A program made the position numbers and the translations under genes. This document shows, piece after piece, positions 7,910 through 15,778 of a DNA stretch of 64,000 nt. The stretch's first letter is position 1. The number at the start of each line of letters is the position of its first letter. The stretch comes from Cytophagaceae bacterium (GTDB taxonomy: Bacteria > Bacteroidota > Bacteroidia > Cytophagales > Spirosomataceae): contig JAIXOL010000081.1 of assembly GCA_027486845.1 (NCBI GenBank), forward strand, positions 24,640 to 88,639, given 5' to 3'. The notes beneath the pieces were generated by a model, which was given only the letters and a program-made list of their open reading frames with translations, was not told the origin of the DNA and made no database searches.

Positions 7910-10672
7910 TTAATGATTATGGTTGTGACTTCCGTTGTCGGTTGTTGAATTATTACCCGTTCTTTTTTTCATATACTCTAAAAACTTAGGCATCGTACTT
8001 TTTTCTGCCATTTGAATCGCTCTTTTCGCATCGATATCAGCCAAAGGCTCGGCGGCATACCAAATCATCAACGGTAAATTATGATCGGTGATGTCTTCCG
8101 TTTTTTGAGTGAGAGCTTCCACCACCTCCCAACGTTTATTTGGCTCGATTCTTTGCATGGCCGATGCCAAATAAAGTCTCACCAAAGCTGATTTATCGGC
8201 TTTAGCCATCACACCAAAATGTTTTAAAGCTTCAGAAGAAACGGATTTGTTTTCGGCCAAAAACTGAATCGCCCAGCTTCTTATATACTCACTTTGGTTT
8301 GAAAGTAAATCTACCAGTTCTTTCTCCGAAAGGCCATTAGTTACATAAAGTGTCCACAAAGCCCTCAACTTACGACTAATATCTGGATTTGTATTCAGAA
8401 TGACCTTTAAAGCATCATTTACTTCCTTATTTCCACCTCTTTCTTGCAAAATTGTTCTTGCTTGACGAACATACCATTCATTCGGATTTAACTGATAATT
8501 AACCAATTCTAAGTCAGTTGCTTTGCGTAAATCGGCTTGTACCCATTTATCGGTTTCGTAACTAATCTTAAAAATTCGTCCCATTGTTTTATCATGAACA
8601 TCGGGATTTGAACTATGGCATTGGTTTTTATCATACCAGTCAATCGCAAAAACTGATCCGCTTGGGTCGTATTTGAAATTGAGCCACTGCGACCAGCTAT
8701 CATTCATGGGCATAAAATCTTTTTTGTGCTTACCCACATAGCCTGAGCCTTCACGGGTCAGTTCATCAATGTTCAATCTTGCACCATTAATATTATTCAT
8801 AAAAATATTATTCCGGTATTCTTTCGGCCAATTATTTCCACCCAAATAAATCATTGCTCCTGCGTGGGCATGTCCGCCACCTGCAGCTGCTGAGCGGAAA
8901 TTGCCCGCATGTGGCCCACGGTTGCCCAAATAATGGGCATGGTCGGCAATGGTTTTAATATCATCATAAATAAATGGATTAAAATGCTTGCCTCCCTGAC
9001 GTACATAACGACCACCTTGAATCATGTGGTATAAATGAGGAATCACACAGGCCGTAATAAAAGCATGGCCATAATCATTAAAATCTAAGCCCCACGGATT
9101 ACTTGTTCCTTCGGCAAATAACTCGAAAATATGTTTTGTTGGGTGATATCGCCAAATACCCGCATTGAGTTTAGTACGTTGGTCGTCGGGGGTACCTGGT
9201 TTACCAACTTTTGAGTGTGTAAAAACTCCATGAGTACCATAAAGCCAACCATCTGGCCCCCATCGCAAACTATTAAGGGTTTCGTGCGTATCTTGTGTTC
9301 CCCAGCCATCTAATAGTTTTTGTGGCTCACCAGTTGGCTTATCAGTATTAAAATCAGTCGGAATATATAATAAATAAGGAGCAGCACCAACCCAAACGCC
9401 ACCCATACCGACTTCTATACCACTAACAAGGTTTAGCCCTTCAATAAAAATTTTACGGCTATCGAGTGTTCCATCGCCGTTTGTGTCCTCAAAAATCAAG
9501 ATTCTATCACGTCCTTGTCCTTCGGGAGCGGGTACTGGATAGGTATGCCCTTCTACGACCCAAAGTCTTCCACGCCAATCAATTGTAAAAGCGATTGGAC
9601 GTATAATATCTGGTTCGGCGGCGGCCAATGTAATCTTGAAACCTTTAGGTGGTGTCATTGCTTTTGCGGCCTCAATTCCCGAAAGCCCAGCATTGATAAC
9701 GGGGTCGAGTGGTGGTAAAACAATAATATCTTTTTGAAATAATTCGTTTTGAAAATCTGGTCGTGAAGGATAAAACAAGAAATTATCAAAATTGATATGA
9801 GCCATTTTATCGTTCGGGATGTAGGGTATCTGTGAGATACCATTTTCTTTATCTATGATTCTGATAAAGATATTTTTATTGAGGTATTTTCTTAAATCAA
9901 CCACTACTGGCTGAAGATTGGCTCTCCCCTGCCCAGTTGATTGAAAAATAACTTTTTTGGTATCTGCCAAAACGATTTCTATACGAGTATCTTGCAATGC
10001 CCCACCCGATACCATAAACGATGCATAAGGCTGAGTTACTGCGAAAGACACAGAATTCAGAGTTCCTGTTAGTTTATAATTGACAGTTCCACCAGAACTA
10101 AGGAAGTTTTTGCCTTCAAAGCCAATCACCATATCCTTGTCATGAATGGGCGATGGGTCAGCACTAATCAATGGACTTGTAAAAGCATCGCCAGTAGCAA
10201 TCCAATCACGTAAATCTCCTGTTTCAAAGTCAAGATTGAGAGGTTTTCCATTTTTCAAAGGCAATTTACCCACTACAATTTTTTCATTTATTTCTCCGTC
10301 TACTACTTCCAATTTTCCAACCATACCTGCGGCACGATGTCCAGGAACAGTACAATAGTATGTGTCGTTTTTATTAGCCACAAAAGTGATACTCGACTTT
10401 GAACCTTTTTCAGAAATTGCACCACTTTTAATGCCTAATTTCTCTAAGGCAATATCGTGGGTCATTACCTCTCCATTGACAATATTTATTCTTACTCTAC
10501 TCCCTTTTTTTACTTTTAAAGTAGGATTTCTTGTGCCATTCTTAAAAAAATAGCCCAACATAGTAGTTTCGAGCGTAAATTCTTTGTCGATTTTTGTTGT
10601 ATCTTGGGCATAGACGGAAGGTAGAATAATCACCCCCAAAAGTAGTAGCAAGAGTAAACGAGATTTGTACAT
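7910..10672 (-). CDS. Cupredoxin fused to PVC-type membrane-bound dehydrogenase
   Basis: A 920-residue exported protein (signal peptide to about residue 22). Residues 30-128 form a cupredoxin with a type 1 copper ligand set: H72, C107, H112 and M117 (MTHDIAL; YYCTVPGHRAAGM). A galactose-binding-like stretch follows to about 310. Residues 335-740 resemble the putative dehydrogenase beta-propeller of planctomycetes (AAAEPDIIRPIAFTIDWRGR, LRWGPDGWLYGTHG). The rest is HEAT-like, ending in a His-rich tail. No CxxCH heme motif is present, although these dehydrogenases often carry cytochrome c domains; the copper domain may take the electron-acceptor role instead (inference). DUF1080 and FG-GAP genes flank it. 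Confidence 0.82.
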   Translation of the reverse strand: MYKSRLLLLLLLGVIILPSVYAQDTTKIDKEFTLETTMLGYFFKNGTRNPTLKVKKGSRVRINIVNGEVMTHDIALEKLGIKSGAISEKGSKSSITFVANKNDTYYCTVPGHRAAGMVGKLEVVDGEINEKIVVGKLPLKNGKPLNLDFETGDLRDWIATGDAFTSPLISADPSPIHDKDMVIGFEGKNFLSSGGTVNYKLTGTLNSVSFAVTQPYASFMVSGGALQDTRIEIVLADTKKVIFQSTGQGRANLQPVVVDLRKYLNKNIFIRIIDKENGISQIPYIPNDKMAHINFDNFLFYPSRPDFQNELFQKDIIVLPPLDPVINAGLSGIEAAKAMTPPKGFKITLAAAEPDIIRPIAFTIDWRGRLWVVEGHTYPVPAPEGQGRDRILIFEDTNGDGTLDSRKIFIEGLNLVSGIEVGMGGVWVGAAPYLLYIPTDFNTDKPTGEPQKLLDGWGTQDTHETLNSLRWGPDGWLYGTHGVFTHSKVGKPGTPDDQRTKLNAGIWRYHPTKHIFELFAEGTSNPWGLDFNDYGHAFITACVIPHLYHMIQGGRYVRQGGKHFNPFIYDDIKTIADHAHYLGNRGPHAGNFRSAAAGGGHAHAGAMIYLGGNNWPKEYRNNIFMNNINGARLNIDELTREGSGYVGKHKKDFMPMNDSWSQWLNFKYDPSGSVFAIDWYDKNQCHSSNPDVHDKTMGRIFKISYETDKWVQADLRKATDLELVNYQLNPNEWYVRQARTILQERGGNKEVNDALKVILNTNPDISRKLRALWTLYVTNGLSEKELVDLLSNQSEYIRSWAIQFLAENKSVSSEALKHFGVMAKADKSALVRLYLASAMQRIEPNKRWEVVEALTQKTEDITDHNLPLMIWYAAEPLADIDAKRAIQMAEKSTMPKFLEYMKKRTGNNSTTDNGSHNHNH

Positions 10673-10742
10673 AGTTTTGATTTAAGGTTGAATATAGCAA
10701 TAAAATTATAGTTAGCTTTCTGTTACTCTCAAGCAGATATGA

Positions 10743-11375
10743 TTAAGGCAATTCTTGAATATAAATATCTTTGAAGGCAACTTGGGCGACACCACCTCCG
10801 TGAATTTGTAGACCGATGAGCCCAGATTGAGGAATTGTTAGGTCAGGTTCAGTATAATCGGTTGTTTGTTTTCCGTTAATGTAGATACGAATTCGGCGGT
10901 TTTCGGCTCGAATTTCATAGTCGTTCCAATCGTTTAATTTTATATATTTCTGCGTAATTTTTGTATCTTGTCCAGCAATCGTTTTGTTTCTTCGAGATTC
11001 ATCGTAGAGTGTTCCCCAATAATTTTCTCCATAATCTGCCTGATAGCCAGTCATTTCGTGAGCGGGGTCTTTTAAACGTTTGCTACGAAATTGAACGCCA
11101 GAATTGATAAAGCCTTTATTTCCTATTAACTTTACTTTAAGTTTTAGTATAAAATTAGCGTAGTTGCTAGTAGTACATATAAAATCATTGTGTGGCACAT
11201 CTTTATCTAAAAAGCCACCGACTAAAGCACCATTTTCGATACGCCAAATATTAAGGGTGTCTCCCTCCCAGCCTTTAAAGGTCTTTCCATCAAAAAGTCG
11301 AACACTTTTCTGTGAAAAATTGAATGCTGAAAGCACGCAAGCAAGTAATATGAGAGCATACGAAAATATTTTCAT
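10743..11375 (-). CDS. DUF1080 (3-keto-disaccharide hydrolase) family protein
   Basis: A 210-residue exported protein. After an N-terminal hydrophobic segment (a C13 after LLA could be a lipobox but is unusually early), the DUF1080 fold starts at about residue 25 (VRLFDGKTFKGWEG) and includes FINSGVQFRS, GYQADYG and GLIGLQIHGGG. The Pfam family is now linked to hydrolysis of 3-keto sugars. It is the first gene upstream of the cupredoxin-dehydrogenase, which fits a sugar-oxidation and cleavage route (inference). Confidence 0.85.
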   Translation of the reverse strand: MKIFSYALILLACVLSAFNFSQKSVRLFDGKTFKGWEGDTLNIWRIENGALVGGFLDKDVPHNDFICTTSNYANFILKLKVKLIGNKGFINSGVQFRSKRLKDPAHEMTGYQADYGENYWGTLYDESRRNKTIAGQDTKITQKYIKLNDWNDYEIRAENRRIRIYINGKQTTDYTEPDLTIPQSGLIGLQIHGGGVAQVAFKDIYIQELP

Positions 11376-11472
11376 GCGGTTTTAAAGGAATAAGGTTAAA
11401 TTATACCACTAAAATAAATGAAAAAATTCGCTAAATAGCTTACTATCAGTTTTTTTTGATAATAAAATAATG

Positions 11473-11899
11473 CTACAAACTTTCAGCTTTATCATTCCTA
11501 TGCTTTTTCATTGACTCGAAGCCTTCTTTTGTATTAGTATCAAGCATTTTTTGAAAAGTGGAATAAGAATTCCCTCAAATTTTTCGCTATGCATAAATGT
11601 CGTTGTCTCATCAAGATTATCAATCAGTTCAAAAGAATGTTCGACATCAAATAAACCCTTGATGAATAAATGTCCCAGCCAAACAAACTTTTTGTTGTCC
11701 TCAAATACCAAAACTTTGGGTTTAAAAGTCATACTGCTGGCTTTAGGTGGCTCTAATCTGGTCGTGATTGTATTACCAACTTGCACATCGCCAGTCAGTG
11801 ATTTTATGAATGGACTCCATACAGGATAACTGCTAAAGTCAATTAAAAGACTGTATATATTTTTCTAGTGCAGTCATTGATGATTGTTTTCGTTTGAAT
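11473..11899 (-). pseudogene. Decayed SRPBCC (polyketide cyclase-like) gene
   Basis: The open middle section (about 11508-11786) matches SRPBCC proteins: MTFKPKVLVFE, FVWLGHLFIKGLFD, EHSFELID. Homology continues outside that frame on both sides. Downstream, KMLDTNTKEGFESM is in another frame, reached if the A-run at 11547-11552 had seven rather than six A. Upstream, DFSSYPVWSPFIKSLTGD is in frame but lacks a start, and the preceding IQTKTIIN...RKIY is reached only by removing one TA from the ATATATA run near 11860. With no start codon and at least two frameshifts it cannot make the full protein. Confidence 0.75.
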
Positions 11900-11925
11900 T
11901 AATAAAAATAAATAATAAAAGAAAC

Positions 11926-11955
11926 AAAAAACGCCAATCGTTTTGATTGGCGTCT
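11926..11955 (-). terminator. Terminator after the lipoprotein pair
   Basis: Nine-base stem ACGCCAATC (11931-11939) with GATTGGCGT (11945-11953) and a T-run on the minus strand. It lies just beyond the stop of the lipoprotein gene at 11974. Confidence 0.75.
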
Positions 11956-11973
11956 TAAAAATCAAAAAATATC

Positions 11974-12375
11974 TCATCGAATACCCGTATCAATCGAAAT
12001 ATTGAGTTGGGTTATTTTACTTTTTTCGATTATGAATGGTCTCGGAAACCCTTGCTTATTGAAAAAGCTTTTTGGACTAAAATCAAGCTCAAACTCACCT
12101 ACCGACATATCAGCACTTTTTAGTAAACCACTTGTTCCATTATAAGTCAGTGTTTTCTCCAAAACTTTTTTTCCAGTTTTTGCTTCTTTCACTGTAAAAG
12201 TGTAGGCTTCATATACTTTTCTAATATCATCGGCATTTCTATTACAAGGTTCAACAGGGCAAAGTGGCCCTATGATCACATTCAAATCAAGTGAACCAAT
12301 ATCTGGAGTAATTGTCTGCGATGAACAAGAAATCAGTGTTAAGAACATCGTCAATAAAATTAGATAGCTTTTCAT
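11974..12375 (-). CDS. Small lipoprotein, IGPLC family (paralogue 1)
   Basis: About 133 residues with a lipoprotein signal (LISC lipobox near residue 17) and a single beta-rich domain. The motif VIIGPLCPVEPC is followed by a block near DDIRKVYEAYTFTV, a mid-domain segment around KTLTYNGTSG and an ending SIDTGIR. Two paralogues with the same layout are at 12385-12810 and 18398-18814. The ATG at 12375 is preferred over a TTG six bases upstream; it starts 9 bases after the neighbouring stop codon. Function unknown; probably periplasm- or outer-membrane-anchored. Confidence 0.75.
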   Translation of the reverse strand: MKSYLILLTMFLTLISCSSQTITPDIGSLDLNVIIGPLCPVEPCNRNADDIRKVYEAYTFTVKEAKTGKKVLEKTLTYNGTSGLLKSADMSVGEFELDFSPKSFFNKQGFPRPFIIEKSKITQLNISIDTGIR

Positions 12376-12384
12376 GTTCAATAT

Positions 12385-12810
12385 CTATAGAATTCCAGTA
12401 TTTACATTCAGACTAATAGTTGTAACCTTACTCTTGGAAATACTAACTATTTTTTTTAATTCGCTACCTAATTGTGTAGTTGCGGCACTCCCTTGGGGTA
12501 TTAAGACTTCTACCGAATACCCCCCTGTTGGGACTTCAAAAGAAAAAGCACCTGTTCTATTCAAAACCACCTCTTTTAACATATCTTTTGGGCTGTTTAC
12601 GCTATAAATTGCAACCTTATATTTTGAATAAACTTGATTCATTTGCTCATCAGTAAATCCACATGGATTTGTACCAGTCGTCATTGCTGGAATATTTCCA
12701 CAAAGTGGTCCAATTGTCACTTTGCCTTCCACTACCCCTGCATCGATGGGAACGTTTTCGCAACCAAATAAAAACAAAAATGCAACTAATAATGACATTA
12801 TATTTTTCAT
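12385..12810 (-). CDS. Small lipoprotein, IGPLC family (paralogue 2)
   Basis: A 141-residue lipoprotein (lipobox LFGC) with GKVTIGPLCG at about 28-37, a conserved NPCGFTDEQMNQVYSKY block, NRTGAFSFEVPTGGYSVEV and an ending NVNTGIL. It is closer to the copy at 18398-18814 (TIGPLCG or SIGPLCG, NRTG-F-FEV, NTG) than to its immediate neighbour. It is transcribed as a pair with paralogue 1, downstream of the Asp-box protein at 12901. Function unknown. Confidence 0.75.
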   Translation of the reverse strand: MKNIMSLLVAFLFLFGCENVPIDAGVVEGKVTIGPLCGNIPAMTTGTNPCGFTDEQMNQVYSKYKVAIYSVNSPKDMLKEVVLNRTGAFSFEVPTGGYSVEVLIPQGSAATTQLGSELKKIVSISKSKVTTISLNVNTGIL

Positions 12811-12842
12811 TTTAGTAATTATTTTAAAAATTTTAGTTCATG

Positions 12843-12886
12843 CAATAATGATTCCAATAACTGTAAATAGGTTGGAATCATTATTG
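12843..12886. terminator. Strong hairpin downstream of the Asp-box gene
   Basis: Fifteen-base perfect stem (12843-12857 with 12872-12886). It lacks a good T-run, so termination or 3'-end stabilisation are both possible. Confidence 0.45.
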
Positions 12887-12900
12887 TATTTAGAAAGACT

Positions 12901-15417
12901 CTAATTACATCCGCCAATCAAAGCTTTAAAAATAGCTCCACTCTGAGTTTCAAACTTTGGCTCGAGCAATACATAATTTTTTGCACTATAAGTTGTATTG
13001 GCTCCAGTCTGAATAACATTTGTCGTCTTACCATTTATATAGGTGCCTGACAAAACAGTCTCAGTTCCTGACATATTTCCAGTTTTCACTACATTTGTTG
13101 GACATGATGTTAATTTTGTGGTAAAAATCCCACGGCCATGCGTTGCAACTGCGACTGTGTTATCAGCAGAGCGGTATCTGAGCATATCACATCTAACATT
13201 AGCTAAATTAGCATTAGTTGGTTGCCAATCAGGATTTGACGCAGTAATATCAGTTGTGCTCCAAACCCCCAATTCGGTGGCCAGTAAAACTTGTTTTCTA
13301 TCGAGTGGATTAAACAAAGCATAGCGTACAGGAATATTGGGCAAACCGTGACCCGAAGCATCTTTGTCAACCCAATTTACCCCTCCATCATTTGAATACC
13401 AAACCGAAATAACATCATAACTTGAAAGTGTAAGTATGAGTTCGTTATCCGATGCTCCAATTTCAATGCAAGAAACATAACCAGTTTTTGTTGTGAGAAG
13501 AGTCGCAGTTGGGGTTGCAGTATTCATTCCCGTAACTTTATATAATTCACCATTTCTGCTGCCAAAGAAAATGGTATGAGCAGTATAAGGTGATGCTTTT
13601 ACCAACGAAATATTCATATTACTTGTGGCAGCCGTAACGTTTACTAAGTTATAAACGGTTGAATTATATGCTGTTACTACTGTTCTTGTAAACGGATATG
13701 TAGCCCCTGTAGCATTTTGGTGCTTTACATTTGCATAAAATATATTATTTGTATGGTCATAGTCGCAAGGATTAACAAATTGACCGTCTGCAACCCCGTC
13801 TGAATTTAAGTCAGAATCATCAGGTGCAAGGTAGGCGTAAGCTGCATTCGTAGTGGGGTTAATAGTATAATGTGCCCTAAATTGGAACGAACCAATCAAA
13901 ATATTTGGATTATCTTGGTCTATCAAACTTAACATCCCATCACCTCCACCTGCTTCCGAACCAGCTCCAGAAGTATTATAATCTGAAGTCATGTAAGTAG
14001 TGCCATTATCTTGGTTTCCTTGTAAAATATAACCATCATTGACAGTATTTTTCATAGCTACTGAATAAGGTTGCATCACATTATAATCTTTATTACGAGA
14101 GGAAAACGAAAATGCCAATTCATCAGCTTCTATAGATGCATCACCATAATTAGTAGAATAATATACACCGCCATCATTTGCCATAATCATTTGGTTTGTA
14201 CTACCAGTTCTAAAAATCATGTTATGATGGTCTGGATGAACAGGATTACTATAAGGAAAACAAAACCAAGTAGTTCCACCGTCATCTGAGCGTGCATGAG
14301 AAGCCCCACCAATAAACACCAAATTATCATTAGTTGGATGAACCGCCAAAATCAAATCATACCATGCCTGTCCATTCGTGACATCAGTTTCTAGTGAAAC
14401 GTCGGTTGGATTGGTTACATTCGTCCAAGTGGTCCCACCATCTACTGATTTTTTAAAATAGCTTATAGTGGAAAAGTTTTTATCACTAACAACATAAATT
14501 GTTCCTGCATTACCGATAGCCAATTCTGTTCTTCCACCTGTAATTGAAGGTGGAGTTATATTCGTCCAAGTGGTTCCATTATCTATTGATTTACGCACAG
14601 AACTACCCGTTCCACGCCCAAAACCTGCGTACAAAACACCCCCTACATATTCTAAATCTGAGCAAAAGTTGGCTGCATTTGAAATCGTAGCAGAAGGTGC
14701 ATGGCTCAATGTCCAAGTAGTACCATTGTCTGATGATTGCCAAACACCATATTGTGTGGCAGCAAAAACCTTTCCTGCAGAATTAACCACTATTTTTTGG
14801 ATAGTCTGAAAGGCAAATTGTTGAATAGTCGGTGTAGAATAAGTCGGAATAGTAGCATTCAACACATTCCAAGTTGTACCACCATCGGCTGTTTTCCAAA
14901 TACCACCACCTTGCACTGCATCCGAATTAAACCAACCTTCTCCCGTGCCTGCATAAAAAACACTTGTATTGGCTGGAGAATAAGTAATACAACTAATAGC
15001 AAGGTTATCCCAAAAATCATTAATTTTTGTCCAACCCGATACTGCTGAAGTTATATCATTATTGTACCATACTCCACCAGCAACGCCTCCTGCCCATACT
15101 CTTTTGTTCGTAACATCATTTGGGTCCATCATCAGAGCTCTTGTTCGACCACCAATATTGTTTGGACCTCGCTCAAACCATGTAAGACCGGAAATCGCAA
15201 CCTTGGGATTATTATTAAACTTATTCTTAATCTGAACATGAGCCTTTACTAACTCATCTATCGGTATTACTCCAGTTTTGGGGTCTCTTACTCTCTCTAA
15301 TTCAGAATTCAATCTTTCCAGTGGTTTATCCTCTCTTTTTGGTGTTTGCAATTGAGCAAATGAGGATTCGTACACAATAAAGAATATACATACGATAAAT
15401 TTTGTAAACGTTTTCAT
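12901..15417 (-). CDS. Exported Asp-box (sortilin/BNR-like) beta-propeller protein with GCN C-terminus
   Basis: An 838-residue protein with a signal peptide (ends near SSFAQ). The body contains repeated Asp-box motifs (S/T-x-D-G-G-T-T-W and variants such as TADGGTTWN, SSDNGTTWT, SVDGGTTWT, SNDGGVNWV), as in sortilin/VPS10 and sialidase propellers. The last 80 residues form a repeat-like module (SGTETVLSGTYINGK ... ALIGGCN) that ends exactly in Gly-Cys-Asn, shared with the protein at 15775. It is probably surface-exposed; no typical type IX sorting domain is seen. It lies between lipoprotein genes of one family. Confidence 0.8.
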   Translation of the reverse strand: MKTFTKFIVCIFFIVYESSFAQLQTPKREDKPLERLNSELERVRDPKTGVIPIDELVKAHVQIKNKFNNNPKVAISGLTWFERGPNNIGGRTRALMMDPNDVTNKRVWAGGVAGGVWYNNDITSAVSGWTKINDFWDNLAISCITYSPANTSVFYAGTGEGWFNSDAVQGGGIWKTADGGTTWNVLNATIPTYSTPTIQQFAFQTIQKIVVNSAGKVFAATQYGVWQSSDNGTTWTLSHAPSATISNAANFCSDLEYVGGVLYAGFGRGTGSSVRKSIDNGTTWTNITPPSITGGRTELAIGNAGTIYVVSDKNFSTISYFKKSVDGGTTWTNVTNPTDVSLETDVTNGQAWYDLILAVHPTNDNLVFIGGASHARSDDGGTTWFCFPYSNPVHPDHHNMIFRTGSTNQMIMANDGGVYYSTNYGDASIEADELAFSFSSRNKDYNVMQPYSVAMKNTVNDGYILQGNQDNGTTYMTSDYNTSGAGSEAGGGDGMLSLIDQDNPNILIGSFQFRAHYTINPTTNAAYAYLAPDDSDLNSDGVADGQFVNPCDYDHTNNIFYANVKHQNATGATYPFTRTVVTAYNSTVYNLVNVTAATSNMNISLVKASPYTAHTIFFGSRNGELYKVTGMNTATPTATLLTTKTGYVSCIEIGASDNELILTLSSYDVISVWYSNDGGVNWVDKDASGHGLPNIPVRYALFNPLDRKQVLLATELGVWSTTDITASNPDWQPTNANLANVRCDMLRYRSADNTVAVATHGRGIFTTKLTSCPTNVVKTGNMSGTETVLSGTYINGKTTNVIQTGANTTYSAKNYVLLEPKFETQSGAIFKALIGGCN

Positions 15418-15511
15418 TGATAAAGGGCTAGTGAGATATTATATTAAAGCTTCATTATATTCGTTAAAAGTAAAAAAAATAATTGATTTCTGATAATTTA
15501 ACAATGAATCT

Positions 15512-15664
15512 TTAATTAATTGCACTCAACTTCTGCAAAGCACCTTTCAAACCTTTCTAGATAACTTTAAAATATTCGATTTCTATATAAAAAAAATTAA
15601 ATGCACTATTGAAATATCCTGTAAGTAGTTGTTTATGATGGCGATAAGCTTCTTTGATTAGGAG
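15512..15664 (-). pseudogene. Fossil of the 3' third of rnpA
   Basis: The 51 codons read in the same register as the last 51 codons of the intact rnpA (18921-19073) without any indel. About 24 of 50 residues are identical, including KEAYR-HKQLL-G-F and the later IE, K-I-KG-K-AL-K positions. A TAG interrupts the frame where rnpA has Glu, and there is no 5' part. It sits between the two Asp-box genes and ends abruptly where a LytTR fossil on the other strand begins. Confidence 0.75.
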
Positions 15665-15778
15665 TATAAAAATTACCTGCCTCTCGGTTTGGGTGAAGGG
15701 TGATGCAATATTAGATGGTGTACTTCTTACGGTGAAAAACTTGGAGAGATTAGAGTAAAATTAAGGCTTTATACTTAA
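15665..15778 (+). pseudogene. Fossil of the 3' end of a LytTR regulator gene
   Basis: The plus strand reads KIT..SVWV.G, then after a small indel near 15720, SYGEKLGEIRVKLRL and a stop. This parallels the end of the response regulator at 5971-6663 (KITRHSVWVAG ... SYEDKLGEIRERLKL). It starts exactly where the rnpA fossil stops and overlaps the stop codon of the Asp-box gene on the opposite strand. Confidence 0.65.

Noticed and set aside
11551..11829. 92-codon plus-strand frame
   Set aside because: It is antisense to the SRPBCC pseudogene; the minus strand carries the family similarity.
15512..15664. A second functional rnpA
   Set aside because: It has no 5' two-thirds and a TAG inside the frame.
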